Notes: generated from the sequence alone by a model not told the origin. DNA of 64,000 nucleotides from Frigoribacterium endophyticum (GCF_011759585.1 NZ_JAAOYV010000001.1:1240001-1304000); one strand, 5' to 3'. Counted from the first letter of the stretch, positions 28,328 to 42,343 are shown. Translations and numbers: made by a program.

Positions 28328-30394
28328 ATGGAACCGACCCGAAGTGTCCGCCCGTTCGAGGTCGTCAGCGAGTACGAACCGAGCGGCGACCAGCCCGCGG
28401 CCATCGCCGAGCTGGCGGGTCGCATCAACGCCGGTGAGACCGACGTCGTCCTGCTCGGCGCGACCGGCACGGGCAAGTCCGCCACCACCGCGTGGCTGGT
28501 CGAGCAGGTGCAGCGGCCGACGCTCGTGCTCGCCCACAACAAGACCCTCGCGGCCCAGCTGGCCAACGAGTTCCGCGAGATGTTCCCGCACAACGCGGTC
28601 GAGTACTTCGTCTCGTACTACGACTACTACCAGCCCGAGGCCTACGTCCCGCAGACCGACACCTTCATCGAGAAAGACAGCTCGATCAACGCCGAGGTCG
28701 AGCGGCTCCGCCACTCGACGACGAACTCCCTGCTCAGCCGACGCGACGTCATCGTCGTCAGCACGGTGTCGTGCATCTACGGCCTCGGCACGCCGGAGGG
28801 CTACCTCGAGGCCATGATCGCGCTCCAGGTGGGCCAGCGCATCGACCGCGAGACGCTCATCCGCCGCTTCGTCTCGATGCAGTACCAGCGCAACGACATC
28901 GACTTCTCCCGGGGCAACTTCCGCGTGCGCGGCGACACCATCGAGATCATCCCGATGTACGAGGAGCTCGCCATCCGCATCGAGATGTTCGGCGACGAGA
29001 TCGAGGCGCTGTACGCCCTCCACCCGCTCACCGGCGACGTCGTCAAGACCCTCGACGCCGTCTCGGTGTTCCCCGGCTCGCACTACGTCGCGGGCACCGA
29101 CGTCATGCACCGGGCCATCGGCACCATCAAGGAGGAGCTGGCGGGCCGGCTCGCCGAGCTCGACCAGCAGGGCAAGCTGCTCGAGTCCCAGCGCCTGCGG
29201 ATGCGAACGACGTTCGATCTCGAGATGATGGAGCAGATCGGCTTCTGCAACGGCATCGAGAACTACTCCGCGCACATCGACGGTCGCGGTCCGGGGGAGG
29301 CGCCCCACTGCCTCCTCGACTATTTCCCGGACGACCTCTTGGTCGTCATCGACGAGTCGCACGTCACCGTGCCGCAGATCGGTGCCATGTACGAGGGCGA
29401 CGCCTCGCGCAAGCGCACGTTGGTCGACCACGGCTTCCGCCTGCCCAGCGCTCTCGACAACCGACCCCTCAAGTTCGAGGAGTTCCTCGACCGGGTCGGC
29501 CAGAAGGTCTACCTCTCCGCGACGCCCGGCAAGTACGAGCTCGGCATCACCGACAGCGTCGTCGAGCAGATCATCCGCCCGACCGGCCTCATCGACCCCG
29601 AGATCGTCGTCAAGCCGTCCGAGGGCCAGATCGACGACCTCCTCGACGAGATCCGCACCCGGACGGAGCGCGACGAGCGCGTCCTCGTCACCACGTTGAC
29701 GAAGAAGATGGCGGAGGAGCTCACCGACTTCCTCACCGAGGCCGGGGTCCGTGTCCGGTACCTCCACTCCGACGTCGACACCCTTCGTCGCGTCGAGCTC
29801 CTCACCGAGCTCCGTCAGGGCGTCTACGACGTCCTCGTCGGCATCAACCTGCTCCGTGAGGGGCTCGACCTGCCCGAGGTCTCCCTGGTCGCGATCCTCG
29901 ACGCCGACAAGGAGGGGTTCCTCCGGTCGTCGACCTCGCTGATCCAGACCATCGGCCGAGCAGCCCGCAACGTCTCCGGCCAGGTGCACATGTACGCCGA
30001 CGTCATGACCGCCTCCATGAAGCAGGCCCTCGAAGAGACCGATCGGCGTCGCGACAAGCAGATCGCGTACAACACCGAGCACGGCATCGACCCGCAGCCG
30101 CTCCGCAAGAAGATCGCGGACATCACGGCGGCGCTGGCTCGGGAGGGCGCCGACACGGCGGCCCTCCTCGCCGGGCGTGACGGCAAGAAGCGGTCTCCCA
30201 CCCCGAACCTGAGGCGCGAGGGCAAGGGCGCAGCGGCGGCCAACGGCATCGAGTCGATCATCGCCGACCTCAACGAGCAGATGCTCCAGGCCGCGGCCGA
30301 GCTGAAGTTCGAGCTCGCCGGGCGGCTCCGCGACGAGGTCGCCGACCTCAAGAAGGACCTGCGACAGATGGAGGCGGCGGGCCATGTCCGCTGA
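28328..30394 (+). CDS. uvrB: UvrB, excision nuclease subunit B
   Basis: Helicase-like damage verifier of nucleotide excision repair; receives DNA from UvrA and recruits UvrC. 688 aa from the ATG at 28328; the longer upstream frame is inside coaE. Walker A GATGTGKS, beta-hairpin region [18 protein letters not shown], Walker B region [12 protein letters not shown], motif [19 protein letters not shown] and QTIGRAARN. The C-terminal UVR coiled-coil (about 645-680; [19 protein letters not shown]) contacts UvrC. It overlaps the next gene by 11 bp. Confidence 0.97.
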   Translation: MEPTRSVRPFEVVSEYEPSGDQPAAIAELAGRINAGETDVVLLGATGTGKSATTAWLVEQVQRPTLVLAHNKTLAAQLANEFREMFPHNAVEYFVSYYDYYQPEAYVPQTDTFIEKDSSINAEVERLRHSTTNSLLSRRDVIVVSTVSCIYGLGTPEGYLEAMIALQVGQRIDRETLIRRFVSMQYQRNDIDFSRGNFRVRGDTIEIIPMYEELAIRIEMFGDEIEALYALHPLTGDVVKTLDAVSVFPGSHYVAGTDVMHRAIGTIKEELAGRLAELDQQGKLLESQRLRMRTTFDLEMMEQIGFCNGIENYSAHIDGRGPGEAPHCLLDYFPDDLLVVIDESHVTVPQIGAMYEGDASRKRTLVDHGFRLPSALDNRPLKFEEFLDRVGQKVYLSATPGKYELGITDSVVEQIIRPTGLIDPEIVVKPSEGQIDDLLDEIRTRTERDERVLVTTLTKKMAEELTDFLTEAGVRVRYLHSDVDTLRRVELLTELRQGVYDVLVGINLLREGLDLPEVSLVAILDADKEGFLRSSTSLIQTIGRAARNVSGQVHMYADVMTASMKQALEETDRRRDKQIAYNTEHGIDPQPLRKKIADITAALAREGADTAALLAGRDGKKRSPTPNLRREGKGAAAANGIESIIADLNEQMLQAAAELKFELAGRLRDEVADLKKDLRQMEAAGHVR

Positions 30395-31283
30395 TCGCCT
30401 CCGAGTCGTCGTCACGGGCGCGACCGCGGGGCTGGGCTACTTCGCGGCCGAGCGCCTGGCCGCCCAGGGGCACCGGGTCGTCCTCGCCGCCCGAGACCCG
30501 GAACGCGCCGTCCGCGCGGCGGACGCCGTCCGGGAGCGCGTCGCGGGGGCGGACGTCGAGACGGTCGACCTCGACCTCGCCGACCTCTCCTCCGTGCGCT
30601 CGGGGGCGGACGCCCTCGCCGCGAGCGGCCCCGTCGACGTCCTGCTCGCCAACGCGGGGGTCGTGGGCCAGCGACGCCGTCAGACCACCGCCGACGGCTT
30701 CGAGCTGCAGTTCGGCACGAACCACCTCGGCCACTTCGCCCTCGTCTCGCACCTCATGCCCGCGCTCGGCGCCGCACGGGCCGGCCGCGTCGTCCACCTC
30801 GGCAGCATCAGCCACCGGTGGGTGCGACTCGACCTCGACGACCCGATGATGGTGTCGAGCTACTCGAGCTCCGTGGCCTACGCGCGGTCGAAGCTGGCCG
30901 TGATGTCGTTCGGCTTCGAGCTCGACCGTCGGCTCCGCGCCGCGGGGTCGACCGTCACGAGCGTCGTGGCGCACCCGGGCTTCGCCTGGGAGAGCCTGAG
31001 CGATCCCCGCCCGCCCGTCGTCGAGCCCCGCCGGCCGCCGGCCGTCCTCACCTCCATGATGCACACCTTCTCGCAGGGCAAGGAGGTGGGGGCCGAGCCG
31101 CTCGTCCACGCCGCCACGGCCCCCGGCGTCGTCGGAGGGGAATACTGGGGTCCGGCCGGCTGGTTCCAGCTGACCGGAGCGCCGGCCAGGGTCCCCGCGA
31201 AGCGGCACGCCCGCGACCCCCGGGCGGCCGAGCGGCTCTGGGCCGTCTCCGCCGGCCTCACCAAGACCCACCCCGCCCTGTGA
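30384..31283 (+). CDS. Short-chain dehydrogenase/reductase
   Basis: 299 aa SDR. NAD(P) fold [11 protein letters not shown], the DxxD-type [18 protein letters not shown], and the catalytic Tyr-Lys of [10 protein letters not shown]. Its length and [14 protein letters not shown] resemble the retinol-dehydrogenase/protochlorophyllide-reductase-like group. Substrate unknown. The ATG lies 11 bp inside uvrB, so it is co-transcribed and translationally coupled with an SOS-type repair gene without any obvious functional link. The C-terminus is Arg/Pro-rich. Confidence 0.85.
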   Translation: MSADRLRVVVTGATAGLGYFAAERLAAQGHRVVLAARDPERAVRAADAVRERVAGADVETVDLDLADLSSVRSGADALAASGPVDVLLANAGVVGQRRRQTTADGFELQFGTNHLGHFALVSHLMPALGAARAGRVVHLGSISHRWVRLDLDDPMMVSSYSSSVAYARSKLAVMSFGFELDRRLRAAGSTVTSVVAHPGFAWESLSDPRPPVVEPRRPPAVLTSMMHTFSQGKEVGAEPLVHAATAPGVVGGEYWGPAGWFQLTGAPARVPAKRHARDPRAAERLWAVSAGLTKTHPAL

Positions 31284-31337
31284 CGCAGGGCACGTCCTCC
31301 CACGGAGCAGACCGACCGGCAGTGTCGGTGGTCTCCG

Positions 31338-31343
31338 TAGAAT
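31338..31343 (+). promoter_or_regulatory. -10 box TAGAAT, predicted leaderless start of uvrA
   Basis: TAGAAT ends seven bases before the GTG at 31351. The competing ATG at 31342 overlaps the box itself and could not be transcribed from this promoter. No LexA-type operator is evident nearby. Confidence 0.6.
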
Positions 31344-31350
31344 GGTAAGA

Positions 31351-34298
<2,948 letters not shown>

Positions 34299-34302
<4 letters not shown>

Positions 34303-36227
34303 GCGACACCGTCTCCTGGCGCCCCCCGGCGGGCGAGATCCCGACCGACCCCGGGGTCTACCGCTGGCGGGACGAGCGCGGCCGCGTCCTCTACGTGGGC
34401 AAGGCGAAGAACCTCCGCGCTCGTCTCAGCAACTACTTCGCGCCGCTGCCCACCCTGCACGAGCGCACCCGGCGCATGGTGCTCACCGCGAGGTCGGTGG
34501 AGTGGACGGTCGTCGGCAGCGACATCGAGGCGCTGCAGCTCGAGTACACGTGGATCAAGGAGTTCGACCCGCCGTTCAACGTCAAGTTCCGCGACGACAA
34601 GACGTACCCGTTCATGGCGGTGACCCTGGGCGACGAGGCGCCGCGGGTCATGGTGACGCGCAACCCCAAGATCAGGGGCGCGAAGTACTTCGGCCCGTAC
34701 CCCAAGATCTGGGCCGTCCACGACACCATCGACCAGATGATCAAGGTCTTCCCGATCCGCACCTGCTCAGACAGCAGCTACAAGAAGGCGATGCAGACGG
34801 GCAAGCCCTGCTTCCCGGGCCAGATCGGGCGCTGCGGCGGGCCGTGCTCGCACCGGGTCTCGATCGAGGAGCACCGGGTCATCGTCGACGAGTTCGTGAA
34901 GTTCATGGGCAGCTACGACAAGCGCGTCATCGCCGAGAAGCAGAAGGCGATGAAGACCGCGGCCCTCGAGCAGCGCTACGAGGACGCCGCCCGGTACCGC
35001 GACCAGGTGCAGGCCCTCGAGGCCGTGCTCGACAAGTCCGCCGTCGTGCTCCGCGACTCCGCCGACCTCGACCTGTACGCCCTGGCGGAGGACGAGCTCG
35101 CCGCCGCCGTGCAGCTCTTCACCGTCCGCGGCGGCCGCATCCGGGGCTCGCGGGGCTGGGTCGTCGACAAGGAGATCGACATCTCCTCCGGCGACCTCGT
35201 CGAGCAGGTCCTCCAGGGCAGCTACCCGGCCGGGGCCGAGGTGCCCCGCGAGATCGTCGTCAGCGCCGTGCCCGACGACGTCGAGGCCCTCGAGGCCGTG
35301 CTGGGCGACGTCCGTGGCCGAGGGCGCGTGCAGGTGCGGTCGGCCCAGCGGGGGGAGAAGGCCGCGCTCATGCAGACGGCCATGCTCAACGCGCAACAGT
35401 CGCTGATGCTGTACAAGACGCGACGGAGCGCCGACTTCGCCACGAGGTCGACCGCCCTGGCGGACATCCAGGAGGCGCTGGGCATGACCGAGGCGCCGCT
35501 GCGGATGGAGTGCTACGACGTCTCGCACCTCTCGGGCACCAACATCGTCGCATCGATGGTGGTCTTCGAGGACGGCCTCCCGCGGAAGGACCAGTACCGC
35601 CGCTTCAGCATCCCGCAGTCCACCGACGACACCGAGTCGATCTACCAGACGCTCGGCCGTCGGCTGGCCCGCCTCGACGACGAGCTCGCCCCGGTGGAGG
35701 AGGTCGGCGAGCAGCGCAAGCGCTTCGCCTACCGTCCGAACCTCCTCATCGTCGACGGTGGCCAGCCGCAGGTGGCCGCCGCTCGCCGTGCCCTGGACGA
35801 CGCCGGCGTGACCGACATCGCCCTCTGCGGCATCGCGAAGCGGCTCGAGGAGATCTGGCTGCCCGACGACGACTTCCCCGTCATCCTGCCCCGCAACTCC
35901 GACGCCCTGTTCCTCATCCAGCGCATCCGAGACGAGGCGCACCGGTTCGCCATCACGTTCCAGCGCCAGCGCCGGAAGCGCGACGTGGCGACGCAGCTCG
36001 CGGAGATCCCCGGCCTCGGGCCCGCCCGCGTGGCGGGGCTGCTCAAGCACTTCGGCTCCGTCAAGCGGCTCAAGCAGGCCGACGTGGACGAGATCTCGTC
36101 CATCCGGGGGATCGGTCCGACCCTCGCGGCGGCCGTCGTCGCGCGGCTCGGGTCGACGAGCGACGCCGAGGTCGCCGAGGCCGACGAGGCACGCCCCGAG
36201 CCGGACCAGGCCACCTCGGCCGTCTAG
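34299..36227 (+). CDS. uvrC: UvrC, excision nuclease subunit C
   Basis: Makes both incisions in nucleotide excision repair. 642 aa from ATG 34299. GIY-YIG nuclease at the N-terminus ([20 protein letters not shown]), UVR motif (about 205-240), C-terminal RNase H-like nuclease (about 390-540; [12 protein letters not shown] and [11 protein letters not shown] hold the catalytic Asp residues), then tandem helix-hairpin-helix ([30 protein letters not shown]). The final 25 residues are acidic. Its TAG stop begins the rapZ -10 box. Confidence 0.96.
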
Positions 36228-36230
36228 GAT
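36225..36230 (+). promoter_or_regulatory. -10 box TAGGAT for rapZ overlapping the uvrC stop
   Basis: TAGGAT begins with the uvrC stop codon. The rapZ ATG is 41 bases further, with AAGG at 36258-36261 as a weak ribosome binding site. Confidence 0.45.
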
Positions 36231-36271
36231 CACACCCACCCCGTGCCGACACGATCGAAGGTCACCTCCCC

Positions 36272-37153
36272 ATGAGCGACGCGTCAGAACAGCAAGAGGT
36301 CCTCATCGTCTCCGGCATGTCCGGGGCCGGCCGCTCCACGGTCGGCAACGCCCTGGAGGACCTGGGCTGGTACGTCGTCGACAACCTGCCCGCCCAGATG
36401 CTGCGTCCGCTGCTCGACCTCGCCGAGCGTGCGGGGGACTCCCTCCCGAAGATCGCCGCCGTCGTGGACGTCCGGGGCGGGCGCCTCTTCTCCGAGGCCC
36501 AGGAGGCGGTGCGCACGCTCCGCGAGAGCATGCCCAGCAAGGTGCGGGTCCTCTTCCTCGACGCGACCGACGCCGTGCTCGTGCGACGGTTCGAGCAGGT
36601 CCGTCGGCCGCACCCGCTCCAGGGCGACGGCACGCTGCTGGACGGCATCCTCGCCGAGCGGGCCCGGATGGAGGAGCTGCGGGAGACGAGCGACGTGATC
36701 ATCGACACGTCCGAGCTCAACATCCACCAGCTCGCGACGGCCGTGACCGAGCGCTTCGCCGAGTCAGAGCGGCCCGGCGTGCAGGTGACCGTGCTCAGCT
36801 TCGGCTTCAAGTACGGCCTGCCCGCGGACGCCGACAGCGTGGGCGACGCGCGGTTCCTCCCCAACCCGTTCTGGGTGCCCGAACTCCGGTCGCAGAACGG
36901 CCTCGACGAGCCGGTCACGAGCTACGTCATGGCGCAGGACGGCGCCCGCGAGTTCGTCGACTCCTTCGCGGCTGCCCTCCGCCCGGTGCTCGCCGGCTAC
37001 CAGCGCGAGAACAAGAGACACGCTACGATCGCCATTGGCTGCACGGGCGGCAAGCACCGATCGGTCACCCTCGTGGGCGAACTGGCCGCGATCCTGCGTG
37101 ACCTCCCCGGCGTCGCCGTCAGCGTGAAGCACCGCGACCTCGGTCGTGAGTGA
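36272..37153 (+). CDS. rapZ: RapZ-family nucleotide-binding protein (YvcJ)
   Basis: 293 aa. The N-terminal kinase-like domain has a P-loop VSGMSGAGRST in which the usual Lys is Arg, and LGWYVVDNLP. The C-terminal domain shows SFGFKYGLPADAD, DARFLPNPFW and IAIGCTGGKHRSV, the conserved RapZ block that binds RNA and senses glucosamine-6-phosphate in Escherichia coli. Its actinobacterial role is poorly known. In most relatives yvcK follows; here it does not, and whiA is the next gene after 141 bp. Confidence 0.93.
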   Translation: MSDASEQQEVLIVSGMSGAGRSTVGNALEDLGWYVVDNLPAQMLRPLLDLAERAGDSLPKIAAVVDVRGGRLFSEAQEAVRTLRESMPSKVRVLFLDATDAVLVRRFEQVRRPHPLQGDGTLLDGILAERARMEELRETSDVIIDTSELNIHQLATAVTERFAESERPGVQVTVLSFGFKYGLPADADSVGDARFLPNPFWVPELRSQNGLDEPVTSYVMAQDGAREFVDSFAAALRPVLAGYQRENKRHATIAIGCTGGKHRSVTLVGELAAILRDLPGVAVSVKHRDLGRE

Positions 37154-37294
37154 GCCGGCGTCCGCACCGACGGGCACCGGCCGTCCGTCCGACCTGACGG
37201 CCTCGCCACCAGCCCGACACCCCTCGACGACCGAGCCCCGGAGGCACGCCCCCGTGGCCTCGTCGACCATCGACAGAGACAAGGACCCGCACCT

Positions 37295-38275
37295 GTGGCA
37301 CAGACCGCCGACGTCAAAGAAGAGCTCGCCAAGGTCGAGGTGACCCGCACGACCGTGCGCGCCGCCGAGGTGGCGACGATCCTCCGCTTCGCCGGCGGGC
37401 TGCACGTCATCTCCGGTCGCATCGCGGTCGAGGCCGAGCTGGACAGCCCCGCCATCGCTCGTCGGGTCCGCAAGGACCTCGCCGAGCTCTACGGCGCCCG
37501 CAGCGACGTCTCGATGATCGGGGCCTCCGGTGCCCGGCGCACGGCCCACTACCTCGTCCGCGTCCACGAGGCGGGCGAGACGCTCGCCCGGCAGACCGGC
37601 CTGATGGACCAGCGTCGTCGTCCCGTCCGCGGGCTGCCGAACCGGCTGACGACGGGGTCGCGTGACGACCTGGCCGCGATCTGGCGCGGAGCCTTCCTCG
37701 CGCAGGGGTCGTTGACCGACCCCGGGCGCTCCGCCTCGCTCGAGGTGGTCTGCCCCGGCAACGAGGCCGCGATGGCCCTCGTCGGCGCGGCAGGTCGTCT
37801 CGGCGTCCCCGCGAAGGCCCGCGAGGTCCGGGGCGTGCACCGGGTCCTCGTCCGTGACGGCGAGGCGATCAGCGCCATGCTCGCCGTCATGGGCGCCCAC
37901 AAGAGCGTGGGGGAGTGGGAGGAGATGCGCCAGCGCCGCGAGGTGCGTGCCACGGCCAACCGCCTGGTCAACTTCGACGACGCCAACCTGCGGCGCTCCG
38001 CCGAGGCCGCCGTCGCCGCCTGCGCCCGCGTCGAGCGAGCCATGCAGCTCCTCGGCGACGACATCCCCGAGCACCTCGCCTACGCGGGCCGCCTGCGCCT
38101 CGCCCACCGCGACGCCAGCCTCGACGAGCTCGGCCACCACGCCGACCCGCCGATGACGAAGGACGCCGTGGCCGGCCGCATCCGTCGCCTCCTGGCCATG
38201 GCCGACAAGAAGGCCTCCGACCTCGGGGTCGCCGGCACGGAGGCCAGCCTGCCCTCCGACCTCGACCTCCGCTAG
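37295..38275 (+). CDS. whiA: WhiA, sporulation/division regulator homologue
   Basis: 326 aa. N-terminal domain related to LAGLIDADG endonucleases but without nuclease residues (about 20-215: [32 protein letters not shown]), then a helix-turn-helix DNA-binding domain (about 220-310: [42 protein letters not shown]). In Streptomyces it works with WhiB to control division and sporulation genes; a division or chromosome role is likely in non-sporulating relatives. GTG start with AAGGA nine bases upstream. The 141-bp gap before it shows no gene. Confidence 0.95.
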   Translation: MAQTADVKEELAKVEVTRTTVRAAEVATILRFAGGLHVISGRIAVEAELDSPAIARRVRKDLAELYGARSDVSMIGASGARRTAHYLVRVHEAGETLARQTGLMDQRRRPVRGLPNRLTTGSRDDLAAIWRGAFLAQGSLTDPGRSASLEVVCPGNEAAMALVGAAGRLGVPAKAREVRGVHRVLVRDGEAISAMLAVMGAHKSVGEWEEMRQRREVRATANRLVNFDDANLRRSAEAAVAACARVERAMQLLGDDIPEHLAYAGRLRLAHRDASLDELGHHADPPMTKDAVAGRIRRLLAMADKKASDLGVAGTEASLPSDLDLR

Positions 38276-38325
38276 GGGCACGACGGGGGCGCGTCTCATC
38301 ACGACGCACACGCACGCCCGGCTGG

Positions 38326-38331
38326 TACTGT
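38326..38331 (+). promoter_or_regulatory. Putative extended -10 of gap (TACTGT)
   Basis: CTGGTACTGT has the TG-N-TAnnnT form with no clear -35. It predicts a leader of about 100 nt before the TTG start of gap. Confidence 0.4.
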
Positions 38332-38422
38332 GACAAACGGTCCGGCTCCCCGACCGCACTGGTCTGAGAGCCCTCCGAGGGCCTGGTCGCCCGCCCCCTC
38401 CACGCGTCCCCGCGACGCCTGA

Positions 38423-39442
<1,020 letters not shown>

Positions 39443-39474
39443 CCGGTCAGCGAACACCCTCAGCACGAACCCCC

Positions 39475-39506
39475 GGAGGCGGTCAGGCACGAGCCTGACC
39501 GCTTCC
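39475..39506 (+). promoter_or_regulatory. Hairpin in the gap-pgk gap
   Basis: A 14-bp stem (39475-39488 with 39493-39506, one G-T pair) with loop ACGA. The pgk start is 22 bases further. It may be a partial terminator or an RNA-processing or stability element setting the gap:pgk ratio. Confidence 0.6.
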
Positions 39507-39527
39507 GTCGCAGAGAAGAGAACGAGA

Positions 39528-40739
39528 ATGACCCTCCGTACCCTCGATCAGCTCGGTGACCTGGGCGGGAGGCGCGTCATCGTCCGGTGCGACCTCAACG
39601 TCCCCCTCGCGGACGGCGAGATCACCGACGACGGCCGCGTCCGCGCCACGCTGCAGACCCTGAACCAGCTCCTCGACCAGGGAGCGCGAGTCGTCGTCAT
39701 CTCCCACCTGGGCCGACCCGACGGTCAGCCGGTCGAGAAGTACAGCCTCCGTCCCGTGGCCCAGCGGCTCAGCGAGCTGCTCGGCAAGAGCGTAGGCTTC
39801 GTCGCCCAGACGGTCGGCGACGACGCCACCGCCGCGGTCGACCAGCTGCAGGACGGTCAGGTGACCGTCCTCGAGAACCTCCGCTTCAGCGCCGCCGAGA
39901 CGTCGAAGGACGCGGGGGAGCGCCGCGCGTTCGCGGAGCAGCTCGCGCAGCTCGGCGACGTCTTCGTCTCCGACGGCTTCGGCGTCGTGCACCGCGAACA
40001 GGCCAGCGTCTACGAGCTCCCGCAGCTGCTGCCGAGCGCCGCGGGCACGCTCATCTCCGCCGAGCTCGAGGTCCTGGAGCGCCTGACGGAGAGGCCCGAG
40101 CGCCCCTACGCCGTCGTCCTCGGCGGGTCGAAGGTCAGCGACAAGCTCGGCGTGATCGAGCACCTCCTGCCCCGCGTCGACTCGCTCCTCATCGGTGGCG
40201 GCATGCTCTTCACCTTCCTGGCCGCCCAGGGGCACGCCGTCGGCAAGAGCCTCCTGGAGGCCGACCAGCTCGACCGCGTCCGCGGCTACGTCACCGAGGC
40301 GCAGGAGCGCGGGGTCCGCCTCGTGCTGCCCACCGACGTCGTCGTCGCCTCGGCCTTCGCCGCCGACGCCGAGCACACCACGGTCGCCGTGGACGGCATC
40401 GAGTCGTCCGAGCTCGGCCCGGAGGCCCTCGGGCTCGACATCGGGCCCGACACCGCGGCGGCCTTCGCGGAGATCATCTCCTCGTCGTCGACGGTCTTCT
40501 GGAACGGCCCCATGGGCGTGTTCGAGTTCGACGCCTTCGCGACGGGCACCCGCGTCGTCGCGCAGGCGCTGACGGAGGTGGACGGGCTGGCCGTCGTCGG
40601 CGGAGGCGACTCCGCGTCCGCGGTGCGCTCCCTCGGCTTCACGGACGACCAGTTCGGACACATCTCCACCGGTGGTGGAGCCAGCCTCGAGTTCCTCGAG
40701 GGCAAGAAGCTCCCCGGACTGGAGGTCCTCGGATGGTGA
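39528..40739 (+). CDS. pgk: Pgk, phosphoglycerate kinase
   Basis: Transfers phosphate from 1,3-bisphosphoglycerate to ADP. 403 aa, normal. VIVRCDLNVPL, VVVISHLGRPDG and VTVLENLRFSAAE form the substrate site; FWNGPMGVFEFDAF and VVGGGDSASAV form the nucleotide side. ATG with a purine-rich GAAGAGAACGAG upstream. It overlaps tpiA by 7 bp. Downstream of the intergenic hairpin, it probably shares the gap promoter. Confidence 0.97.
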   Translation: MTLRTLDQLGDLGGRRVIVRCDLNVPLADGEITDDGRVRATLQTLNQLLDQGARVVVISHLGRPDGQPVEKYSLRPVAQRLSELLGKSVGFVAQTVGDDATAAVDQLQDGQVTVLENLRFSAAETSKDAGERRAFAEQLAQLGDVFVSDGFGVVHREQASVYELPQLLPSAAGTLISAELEVLERLTERPERPYAVVLGGSKVSDKLGVIEHLLPRVDSLLIGGGMLFTFLAAQGHAVGKSLLEADQLDRVRGYVTEAQERGVRLVLPTDVVVASAFAADAEHTTVAVDGIESSELGPEALGLDIGPDTAAAFAEIISSSSTVFWNGPMGVFEFDAFATGTRVVAQALTEVDGLAVVGGGDSASAVRSLGFTDDQFGHISTGGGASLEFLEGKKLPGLEVLGW

Positions 40740-41521
40740 CCACGCGCACGCCCCTGATCGCCGGCAACTGGAAGATGAACCTCGATCACCTGCAGGCGAT
40801 CGCGTTCGTCCAGAAGCTCGCCTGGAGCCTCAAGGACGCCAAGCACGACTTCTCGTCGGTCGAGGCGGTCGTCTTCCCGCCCGCGACCGACCTCCGGAGC
40901 GTGCAGACGCTGCTCGACGCCGACAAGCTCGAGCTGGGCCTCGGCGCCCAGGACCTCTCGAGCCACGACTCCGGCGCCTACACGGGCGAGATCTCCGGGG
41001 CGTTCCTCCGGGCCCTCGACGTGCAGTACGTGCTCGTGGGGCACTCGGAGCGCCGCACCCTCCACTCCGAGGGCGACGACGTCGTCGCGAGCAAGGTCGC
41101 CGCGGCCCACCGCCACGGCCTCGTGCCCATGATCTGCGTCGGCGAGACCGCGGCCGACCTGGAGGAGCACGGTCCGAGCGCCGTCCCGGTGGCCCAGCTC
41201 CGCGCCTCCCTGACGGAGGTCCCCGCCGACGCCGAGATCGTCGTGGCCTACGAGCCCGTCTGGGCCATCGGCTCCGGGCAGGCGGCGACGCCCGAGCAGG
41301 CGCAGCAGGTCTGCGCCGCGCTGCGCGAGGCGCTCGTCGAGATCGCAGGCCCCGAGCGGGCGGCCACGACTCGCGTCCTCTACGGCGGCTCCGTGAAGTC
41401 GAACAACATCGCGTCGTTCCTGCGGGAGCCCGACGTCGACGGCGCCCTGGTCGGCGGAGCGAGCCTCGACGTCGCGGAGTTCACGAGCATCGTCCGCTTC
41501 CGCTCGCACGTCGGCGTCTGA
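40733..41521 (+). CDS. tpiA: TpiA, triose-phosphate isomerase
   Basis: Interconverts DHAP and glyceraldehyde-3-phosphate. 262 aa barrel. IAGNWKMN (Lys), VGHSERR (catalytic His), VAYEPVWAIGSGQ (catalytic Glu) and VLYGGSVKSNN (phosphate loop). I chose the ATG at 40733 with GGAGG seven bases upstream; a GTG at 40736 with a 4-bp GTGA overlap is possible. Coupled to pgk, followed by a hairpin before secG. Confidence 0.97.
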   Translation: MVTTRTPLIAGNWKMNLDHLQAIAFVQKLAWSLKDAKHDFSSVEAVVFPPATDLRSVQTLLDADKLELGLGAQDLSSHDSGAYTGEISGAFLRALDVQYVLVGHSERRTLHSEGDDVVASKVAAAHRHGLVPMICVGETAADLEEHGPSAVPVAQLRASLTEVPADAEIVVAYEPVWAIGSGQAATPEQAQQVCAALREALVEIAGPERAATTRVLYGGSVKSNNIASFLREPDVDGALVGGASLDVAEFTSIVRFRSHVGV

Positions 41522-41530
41522 CGGAACGTC

Positions 41531-41570
41531 GGGTCCGGCAGCTCGCCCGCGCGGGCGGGCCGCCGGACCC
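41531..41570 (+). terminator. Terminator after tpiA
   Basis: GGGTCCGGC (41531-41539) pairs with GCCGGACCC (41562-41570), with an inner GCCCGC/GCGGGC stem. It ends 11 bases before the secG -10 box. Confidence 0.65.
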
Positions 41571-41581
41571 GACGCTCCGGT

Positions 41582-41587
41582 TATACT
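41582..41587 (+). promoter_or_regulatory. -10 box TATACT for secG-rbpA
   Basis: TATACT is a near-consensus -10, 33 bases before the secG GTG, with GAAAGG in between. The -35 region falls in the tpiA terminator and shows no match. Confidence 0.55.
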
Positions 41588-41620
41588 CGTCTACGGTCTC
41601 ACCGCATCGAAAGGCGTTCC

Positions 41621-41872
41621 GTGGAAATTCTCCAGGTCATCCTGCAGGTGTTGCTCGGCATCACGAGCCTCCTGCTGACCCTGCTCATCCTGCTGCACCG
41701 CGGTCGCGGCGGCGGTCTCTCCGACATGTTCGGCGGCGGTGTCACGAGCAACCTCGGGGCGTCCGGCGTCGCCGAGCGCAACCTGAACAGGATCACCGTG
41801 TTCCTCGGTCTGGTGTGGATCACCTGCATCGTCGTCCTCGGCCTCATCACCAAGTTCTCGGCGGTGAGCTGA
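41621..41872 (+). CDS. secG: SecG, preprotein translocase subunit
   Basis: 83-aa membrane protein of the SecYEG channel. Two hydrophobic helices (about 2-24 and 55-78) flank the conserved cytoplasmic loop LHRGRGGGLSDMFGGG. GTG start with GAAAGG upstream. The stop overlaps the rbpA ATG by one base (TGATG). Confidence 0.93.
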   Translation: MEILQVILQVLLGITSLLLTLLILLHRGRGGGLSDMFGGGVTSNLGASGVAERNLNRITVFLGLVWITCIVVLGLITKFSAVS

Positions 41873-42228
41873 TGGCCTCCGGTGGCAGCGCGATCCGTGG
41901 CTCCCGCGTCGGCGCGGGCCCCATGGGCGAACAGGACCGCGGCTTCCACGCCGAGCGGGTCACCATCTCCTACTGGGACGCCCTCGGCAACGAGGTCGTC
42001 CGTCATTTCGCGGCCAACGTGCCCGACGACGAGATCCCGGAGACCGTCGACTCCCCGTCCTCGGGGCTCCCCGCCGGTCGCGACAAGGAGAACCCGCCGA
42101 CCGTCGCCAAGCTCGAGCCCTACAAGACGCACCTCGCCTACGTGAAGGAGCGTCGCACGGAGGAGGAAGCCGCCCAGCTCCTCGAGGAGGCGCTGCAGCA
42201 GCTGCGCGTCCGCCGCGGCAAGGCCTGA
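41872..42228 (+). CDS. rbpA: RbpA, RNA polymerase-binding protein
   Basis: 118-aa actinobacterial factor that binds principal sigma and stabilises open promoter complexes. The N-terminal tail has GSAIRGSRVGAG, the core domain RVTISYWDALGNEV, and the C-terminal sigma-interaction helices HLAYVKERRTEEEAAQLL. The zinc cysteines of Streptomyces RbpA are absent (as in M. tuberculosis), with a SGLPAGRD segment at that place. Coupled to secG and closed by a strong terminator. Confidence 0.93.
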   Translation: MASGGSAIRGSRVGAGPMGEQDRGFHAERVTISYWDALGNEVVRHFAANVPDDEIPETVDSPSSGLPAGRDKENPPTVAKLEPYKTHLAYVKERRTEEEAAQLLEEALQQLRVRRGKA

Positions 42229-42251
42229 CGCACCAGCGACACCACGACCGC

Positions 42252-42277
42252 GCCCCCTGTCCATTCGGACAGGGGGC
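42252..42277 (+). terminator. Terminator after rbpA
   Basis: Perfect 11-bp stem GCCCCCTGTCC/GGACAGGGGGC with loop ATTC, then TTCGTCGTG, 23 bases after the rbpA stop. Confidence 0.88.
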
Positions 42278-42343
42278 TTCGTCGTGCTCCGCGCCTCTGC
42301 TCTCCGGCGGCGGGCGGCACGCCCCGACGAGGAGCGGACACGA

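Noticed and set aside
38326-38345. TGTGAC in the gap leader as a CRP/GlxR-type site (TGTGA-N6-TCACA)
   Set aside because: The second half-site is absent.
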